Of a stretch of DNA of 64,000 bases, positions 58,249 through 64,000 are shown piece by piece. The DNA comes from Lotus japonicus. Taxonomy: Eukaryota > Streptophyta > Magnoliopsida > Fabales > Fabaceae. How positions within the stretch are numbered: position 1 is the stretch's first letter; each line of letters begins with the position of its first letter. Position numbers and translations under genes: made by a program. The DNA lies in assembly GCF_012489685.1 (NCBI RefSeq), contig NC_080043.1:15494223-15558222 (forward strand), given 5' to 3'. The notes beneath the pieces were generated by a model. The model was given only the letters and a program-made list of their open reading frames with translations. It was not told the DNA's origin and did not search any database.

Positions 58249-59015
58249 TAGGGGTGGGAATACGCTAGGCCGTTTGTAGGGGCCTATGGCCTAACCTACC
58301 AAAGGCTCAGGTCAAGCCAGACAAAATTGGTAAATAGGCAAGGCTTAGGCTTTTTGAAAAGCCTATTTAGTTAAAAATCTCAAGTTCAGGCCATTTAAAA
58401 ATCTTGTAAACCTTATAGGCTAGCCTATTTAAATAAATATGATTAGTATTTTTTTTAGTACATTGTAAATATGATTTGTATAAATACATTTTACCGTTGA
58501 TGATGTCTATATATTAGAAATTTATCATAATATCTTGATATTATATACTTATTGACATTTTTATATATTTAAGCAAATTGACTTATATATTAATTCAAAG
58601 TTATAATTCTATTTCAAAATAGATATATTACGTATTTAAATACCTTAATATGATGTGTGATTTTAAATTGGCTCTCCGACTCTAAGAAATTAACAAAATC
58701 TCGTTCAATTTCATCTCTTTCTAGTAGCTTATAATATTATAAGTCTGATTGTTGAAAAAATTATTTTGGTATATTTTAACCTGTTAGCTTATAAGTTTGA
58801 TAGTTTCGTTATAGATAAGTTTGCTAGCTAATGTAAAAATCTTATTGTGAAACGGGCCTTTAAATAGACTACCAGGCTAGGCCAAGCTTTCGGGAAGGCC
58901 ATGCTCGAAAAAAAGCCTTTGACAGGCCATAGGCCAGGCTCAGGCCTTAGGATTTTTAAACAGGCTAGACCTATTTACGCTAAGCCTACCTGAGCCCAGC
59001 CTATTCTCACCTCTA
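58249..59015. mobile_element. hAT-like non-autonomous element (767 bp)
   Basis: The ends TAGGGGTGGGAATA and, inward from the right, TAGAGGTGAGAATA are flanked by the 8-bp duplication GTTGAGGT (58241-58248, 59016-59023). The subterminal zones are rich in AGGCCTA/AGGCTAGGCC motifs in both orientations. The centre is AT-rich. Confidence 0.87.
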
Positions 59016-59314
59016 GTTGAGGTATATTAAGCCAGATTAAGGTTTGGTATTCAAAATGAGTTGGTTCAATAATAAAGATTTATGACTGGTTAAAATTTTA
59101 ATTTTGTTCTATTGTGGTGATGCAGCGTTTCATTCTTAGGGACGTGAGATATGCGAGTTGTGTTTTCTGAGTTTTGTTCATTCATCAATCATAATCATTT
59201 TACGCGCATCTCCATCACCATCATTCGTTTCTACAACTCGTACATTTTTCATTAAAAAATGAATTTCATGAGAGATAGTTAATTGACTATCTTGAATAAT
59301 ATGATAATAATATA

Positions 59315-59579
59315 CTCCATCCGTTCGTTATTAACTGTCCATTTTGAAGAATTATTTTTGTTTCTATATAACTGTCCACTTAGAGTTTCAAGATAGCATT
59401 AATTGATGTTTTTCCAAGAAATTCCCTTACATAAGCAACAAATGAAGAAAGATAAAATACATTCTAAATGGTGATATAGGAAAATAAATAATATTTTTAT
59501 GAAAATCAACACAATTAATTGTTTTCCTTAATTTGTGTGAAACTTCTCTTCCGAGACAGATAAATAGGAACGAAGGAAG
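59315..59579. mobile_element. Stowaway MITE nested in copy B (265 bp)
   Basis: CTCCATCCGTTCGTTATTAA and, inward from the right, CTTCCTTCGTTCCTATTTAT are flanked by TA (59313-59314, 59580-59581). Copy A at 36768-36785 lacks it, confirming an insertion. Confidence 0.85.
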
Positions 59580-59649
59580 TATGAAATTACTTAAAGCAGG
59601 TACCACACCCAAAAAAATTAAAGGTACCACAAAATATACCAACAAAATT

Positions 59650-61010
59650 TATAGCATTTTTCATGTATCTATTTTATATATATATAAACTTAATATTTTT
59701 ATTTGACTGAAAATAGGACTTTAGTCTTTAGCTACTATTAGAAAGACATATTATAATCAATACAATTCTCAGCTAGCAGTAATCTGTTTTCTTAACACCT
59801 TAACATTTAAATCTTATGATTTCATTATATCAACCTGAGCTAAGATTGATATATATCTTACTTTCCATCATCAATGCTCCCCAAATTTTTATAATGGCTC
59901 CATTTATTATTAAGTTAGTCAAAATGTGGGGTCTTTTGTAACCATTGTGTGAATGATTCAAGTTCAATAATGCATGCTGTTGATGAGGCATTATTTAAAA
60001 AGTTTGAGGATAGCAGGCAAGGCAGATTGATATACCAAACCAAACTCAGTTAACAAAAGGCAAAGCTGTCGGGTAGCTAGGTTAGTTGGCTTGGGACTCT
60101 ATGATATACACATTAGATATGATAGGTAGACAATAAACAGAACAAACATCTCAAATACATCTTATTTTCGTCATATCTCTTTTATTGAATTATATCACAT
60201 CATATATTATATTTATATTATTATTATTTTCAATTTTATTTTCATCTGAGTGTATGCAAACATGATTGAGTGTTTACCAGCTTTTTTCTATACATATAAC
60301 ATAATGTCTGTTCCCACACCCCCGTGTGATGAGGATCAATGATATAGCTTTTTGGTCTGCTCCAATCATGTGAAGAAAAGTAACACAATCTAACTATTCG
60401 CTTCACTATGTCATTATCATCAGCCACAGTGGTATATGCCATAGCTGATGGCACTTTCAGTTCTGGACTGGACCACAATATGTACAAGTTGCTAGACAAT
60501 ATTTGACACTTTGGCACACCAAAAAGCATAGTCATCATATATATTTGAAGCTCTTTATTGCTGATAGCCATGCTAGATGCTTTTAATAATGTTGGTTTCA
60601 ATCACATGAAATGGGAACGCAAATCTTATGGGGCCTTTTCATTGAGACAGTAGACAAGACGTGCATAGCAGGAGATTTGGTCTCTAATAATGAGTAAGAT
60701 GATGTGAGGTAGGACTAATAATGATACACATATAAGAGGTGCCTGACCAATTAATTAATTTACATGATTTATTTTTCCTTAGGCACCCTTCACTTGCCTT
60801 TTTGTGTCCCCACCCATATTCAATAGCTGAACTCACGAGCCTCCCTCCTCGCTTGAGTACAGAGACAGGTTTCTCATAAAATGGACAACATTAACATTGG
60901 TCATGGTCTCGTTAATACGTTTTTTTATAAGTAAATATTAATTTTTTATAAATTAATACAAATTATCTTTCAATATAGGTCTCATATATACGTCATATAT
61001 ATAAAACATA
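59650..61010. other. intergenic stretch without recognised gene
   Basis: Mostly AT-rich. A minus-strand frame (about 60568-60242) of 108 codons from an ATG is the only long one. It shows no recognisable motif; see the rejected list. Confidence 0.4.
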
Positions 61011-61512
61011 CTTTGGTGTTGTTGTTGGTGATGTCGTTATGGGTTGTTGGTTTTTGGAGGTTGTGACTTTGCTTTGTTTTCGTTGTCTGGTATGCTGGTC
61101 CGGCCGAATCAACAACGCGCCTGATCTCTTGGATAGGTTTTTATGATTTCACTTTATGGTTGGTATATCATCCTGATTTGCGTCCCCTCTAATGGCGAGA
61201 GGACTCTGTTTTTATTGGGTTATGAAGCTTATCACTTCTTTTTGGTCCCCGACAGTTGCCCTTTCTCGTTTTATATGTTTAGTGCTTATCCAAGGTTGAA
61301 TCCTTATTGTCGATGTTGCTTGGGGTTTATCCTACAATTTGTGTTGGTGTTTATTATGTGTTGTTTTAAAAGTTTTTATTTGAGGGTGCACCAAAGCAAT
61401 TTGATTTTAGGCTTTATTATGTATTTTTAGAGGGAATTTTGCTAACTTTGTTGAGTACCGATTGTATTATGATCATTCATCTAATATATATATTTTTGCT
61501 TTTAAAAAAACA
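61011..61512 (+). mobile_element. probable LINE 3' UTR fragment
   Basis: A G/T-rich, stop-poor UTR-like run of 500 bp ends with ATATATATTTTTGCTTTTAA and a short A-tract, a layout common at plant LINE 3' ends. No coding part or target duplication was found. Confidence 0.4.
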
Positions 61513-61718
61513 CATAATTTTTATATTAAGTTGACTAAAATGGTCTTCTGACTGAATTTGATTCAATTTACAGGTTTTTCTAAGTCACGTGAAAAATAAT
61601 GTAAAAAAGTGCGTAAAAATATTATTTAGCTTTCTAAGGTTGTATTGGCCTGCTAGGAGGCTGAGGTGGCAGAGCAGCTTAGGGTTCGCAACTTTTCTTG
61701 CGAATGTCAGGCCAACAA

Positions 61719-62370
61719 TGTGACACTCGGGGTTGATGAGAGCGGAGAGTGATCGCTGGTACAGTAAAGCACATACAAGGAGCGACTCTTGGCATACTTC
61801 TAGGAGGAGGGACACATGAATGAACCGATCTCGCAACCCGAAAAAGAGGTATTTTGAAACTGTATAGGTATGATACTATGCAGTTGAGGAGGGCATAAAA
61901 TATTTGATTGATACTACTCATGACAACAAGATGCATCTTCTTTTCGGGAGTCCAAGTCATAAAATGTCTAAGGTTAAGTGTGCTTGCCTTGGGGCAATAT
62001 TGAGATGAATGATGTTATGAGAAGTTTTCCCGTAAATCACACGAGTGAGGACAAAACGTGTTGGAATGACTCGTGTTGTTACCGTAAGTCCAGTCGTCAA
62101 ATCGAGATGTTGTAAATTGTTTCAGAGCCAACCCCTCCCAGTACAGTATGGTTATGGGACGAACGAAGCGGAAGCTGGTGGACATGTGACACCTGGGGCT
62201 GACAAGAGCGATGAATAATCACCTGTGGAATGAGGCACAAACAAGGAGCGACTCTAGGCAGTGGGACACATGAATGAGCCGATCTTACACTCGAATAAGA
62301 GGTATTTGTAGAGTGTATAAGTATGAGACTATACAGTTGAGAAGGACATAAATGTCTTATTTTATTTTCT
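61719..62370 (+). mobile_element. TRIM-like element with unequal LTRs
   Basis: TGTGACACTCGGGGTTGATG (61719) and TGTGACACCTGGGGCTGACA (62185) start two homologous blocks that share ACAAGGAGCGACTCT, GGGACACATGAATGA and TATACAGTTGAG-like motifs. A PBS-like TTTCAGAGCCAACC (about 62120) follows the first block. The second copy ends early or is truncated near 62370. Confidence 0.55.
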
Positions 62371-62671
62371 ATTTTTAGAATCTAATGTAGAAACAAACAC
62401 AATAGCTACCAAAAGTACCAAAAGAACCCTAAGAATTCTAAATTACTCATGCAAATGCTAAAGATGCAACATATGCATAAAAGTGTATGAAAATAAGACA
62501 TTTTTTAGTCTTGCATTAGAGGTTTTAAGATCTCTAAAGAACCATGAGTGGTATTGGTTAATGATGAAGAGATAATTGATTAAGAGTTTACTATTATTTT
62601 AGTGGTTTCATGTGTTAATGATGTTCATTTAGTGATTACAAGTGGCTATGAATGAAGATTATAGGAATTTT

Positions 62672-63067
62672 TGTTGGATTTGTTAATCCAGCGTCACCCT
62701 TAGGATTCGATGGGCTTAACATCTCACCCCATGATGCTTAACATCGCAGCTCCTTGAGGACTCTGTGCTATAAGGAAATAAAGTTGCGTCATCGCTAACA
62801 ACAATTGAATTTGGTGAAGTGGTAAGCGCTTGATCCAATAAGTGGTATCATAGCAAGGTCATGGGTTCGAATCCCCCGACTAACACGGGGGGGGAGATTG
62901 TTGGAGTTATTAATCCAACGTCACCCTTAGGATTCGATGGGCTTAATATCCCACCCCATGACACTTAACATCACAACCCCTTGAGGACTCTATGCTATAA
63001 GGAAATAAAATTACGCCCTCATTAACAACAATTGCTTTTGGAGTAGTGGTATGTGCTTGATCCAATA
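62672..63067 (+). mobile_element. TRIM with two 169-bp LTRs
   Basis: The LTRs 62672-62840 and 62899-63067 start TGTTGGA and end TGATCCAATA, and are equal in length. A PBS, TGGTATCATAGC, begins at 62843, and a purine tract (GGGGGGGGAGA) lies just before the second LTR. The internal region is under 60 bp. The flanks share only TTTT, so the target duplication is uncertain. Confidence 0.8.
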
Positions 63068-63123
63068 GTTTTAAAGGCAAATAATGGGTTTCGATGAAGG
63101 GAAGCAGATAAGCTACTTATTTT

Positions 63124-63257
63124 TGTTGGCCCAGCATCCTGCTTGCTGGATGGATAGCGTTCAAAACGGGGCGCTGTCTGCTACGCTATAAGGAAATAAC
63201 GTTGCGCCCTCACTAACACCAATTGGTTTTAGCGTAGTGGTAAGCGCGTGATCCAAA
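63124..63257 (+). repeat. related solo or partial TRIM LTR
   Basis: TGTTGGCCCAGC at the start and GTGGTAAGCGCGTGATCC at the end match the LTRs of the TRIM at 62672. The middle (CTGCTTGCTGGATGGATAGC) has diverged or been replaced. Confidence 0.55.
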
Positions 63258-63527
63258 AATTTTGTGGGTTAGTTCTCGTAGGATAAACATTTTCTTGACG
63301 ATTTGACTGGCTGGTCGACCTGTTCCCCATGCACCTGCACTGTCAACCTGAACCTATACATATATTGTGCATGTCAGAGAGATGAACCCTCTACATGTAT
63401 CACCTAACCTACCAAGACCTCTTGAGTCAGTCACTCACTTTCTCTAAAGAGGACTGCACACCACTTTATAACCACCGCATGTAAGGGAGTCATGTCCCCT
63501 AGATACTATATGAATGACAGACAGTAC

Positions 63528-63880
63528 AACAAATTTCTTTCTCTTGAAGTTGCTGGTAGTCTTCATCTAGTTCGCTTACTGCACTGGGGTTTTACTGGTG
63601 GAAAATTAGCAAGTCTTGGTGGGATTATTGATTGAGATAGTATGTATTTGGGGATGTTTATTGGATCTGAATCTGTGTTGGCTTATTTAGCCTCATTGGA
63701 GGTGTTGTTAAGGCTCTTGAAATGTGTACTCACATTTTTATTAGCTTGCTCCCTTTGGAGCTTTGTATTTTTTCTTCTTTTAGCTTCTCTTGTACTCTTG
63801 TTTTTCACTTTTTTTATATTGGGTTGAAGTACCCCTTGTACTTTTCTTCAATATATTGCTTGGCTTATAAAAAAAAAAAA
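63528..63880 (+). mobile_element. 5'-truncated LINE insertion with poly-A and TSD
   Basis: ACAGACAGTAC occurs at 63517-63527 and again at 63881-63891, directly after an A-run that closes the fragment. The body is T/G-rich UTR-like sequence, including GTACCCCTTGTACTTTTC before the tail, as in plant LINE 3' ends. No RT frame remains. Confidence 0.72.
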
Positions 63881-63951
63881 ACAGACAGTACCGACGCCTT
63901 TTTTACTAGAGAGACTCGTCTAAGTCGGCTATTAGAGTACCTAACCCACCA

Positions 63952-63968
63952 AGAGAGAGAGAGAGAGA
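63952..63968. repeat. GA microsatellite
   Basis: An uninterrupted GA run near the window end. Confidence 0.8.
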
Positions 63969-64000
63969 TTATATAGAGGAGGATGTGAATGCTCCTACTG

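Larger units (their letters stand above)
58234..59640. mobile_element. Mutator-like MITE, copy B, split by two other MITEs
   Basis: Homologous to copy A at 36442. Its left end (GGTGTTTGTTGAGGT) is cut by a hAT-like element at 58249, and its right third is cut by a Stowaway at 59315. The flanks AATAAAATT (58225-58233) and AACAAAATT (59641-59649) are an 8/9 duplication. Comparison with copy A gives the empty sites. Confidence 0.8.

Noticed and set aside
60242..60568. 108-codon minus-strand frame (MAISNKELQIYMMTMLFGVP...)
   Set aside because: No recognisable motif, no neighbouring exons with matching splice phase, AT-rich context and no promoter-like signal. It could be a decayed exon, but nothing supports a gene.

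Overview
This is a plant nuclear window, most likely from a papilionoid legume. The clade is an inference from the style of the repeats (TRIMs, SINEs, GGTCCC-type Mutator-like elements, a SIRE-like copia remnant), not from a marker gene. It is AT-rich and carries three intact-looking, intron-containing protein genes. Most of the remaining sequence that can be classified is transposable elements, many of them nested. No rRNA or functional tRNA genes and no CRISPR-like array were seen.

Left part (1-17.6 kb). LINE debris lies at 0.6-2.1 kb. A four-exon minus-strand gene for an FLX-like coiled-coil protein runs from 11,684 to 3,067. Its 6.9-kb last intron holds a Russian-doll insertion: a fold-back Mutator-like element (3561-9008, 9-bp TSD) into which a young Ty1/copia element (3712-8628, 302-bp LTRs differing at one base, 5-bp TSD) has jumped. 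The copia pol frame is broken just before the reverse transcriptase YVDD box. Upstream, nearly all of the gap between the divergent FLX-like and LIN37-like genes is a 5-kb non-autonomous Helitron (12405-17364).

Middle left (17.6-25 kb). An eight-exon plus-strand gene encodes a LIN37-like protein (MuvB/DREAM cell-cycle complex family). Its introns hold three TRIM elements, and a 178-bp tandem duplication has created an extra in-frame exon.

Middle (25-51.5 kb). This is a gene-poor repeat field: PIF/Harbinger-like, hAT-like and Mutator-like MITEs, tRNA-derived SINEs, Ty3/gypsy and CACTA remnants, and a 1.68-kb solo LTR with a palindrome array next to a TATA box. It also has two Mutator-like elements with captured cargo, one carrying a broken piece of a TMK-type LRR receptor kinase gene.

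Right part (51.5-64 kb). A four-exon minus-strand HD-Zip II gene (HAT14-like) is followed by Stowaway, SIRE-like, hAT, TRIM and LINE remnants, including a three-layer MITE nest at 58.2-59.6 kb.

The most unusual observation concerns four Mutator-like elements (3561, 27180, 44511, 47586) whose sequences otherwise differ. They share one terminal geometry: the first GGTCCC-like box lies 18 bp from the end, followed by three more boxes at steps of 31, 29 and 32 bp. I counted this on all eight ends, and the one end that departs from it is explained by a 17-bp terminal deletion.
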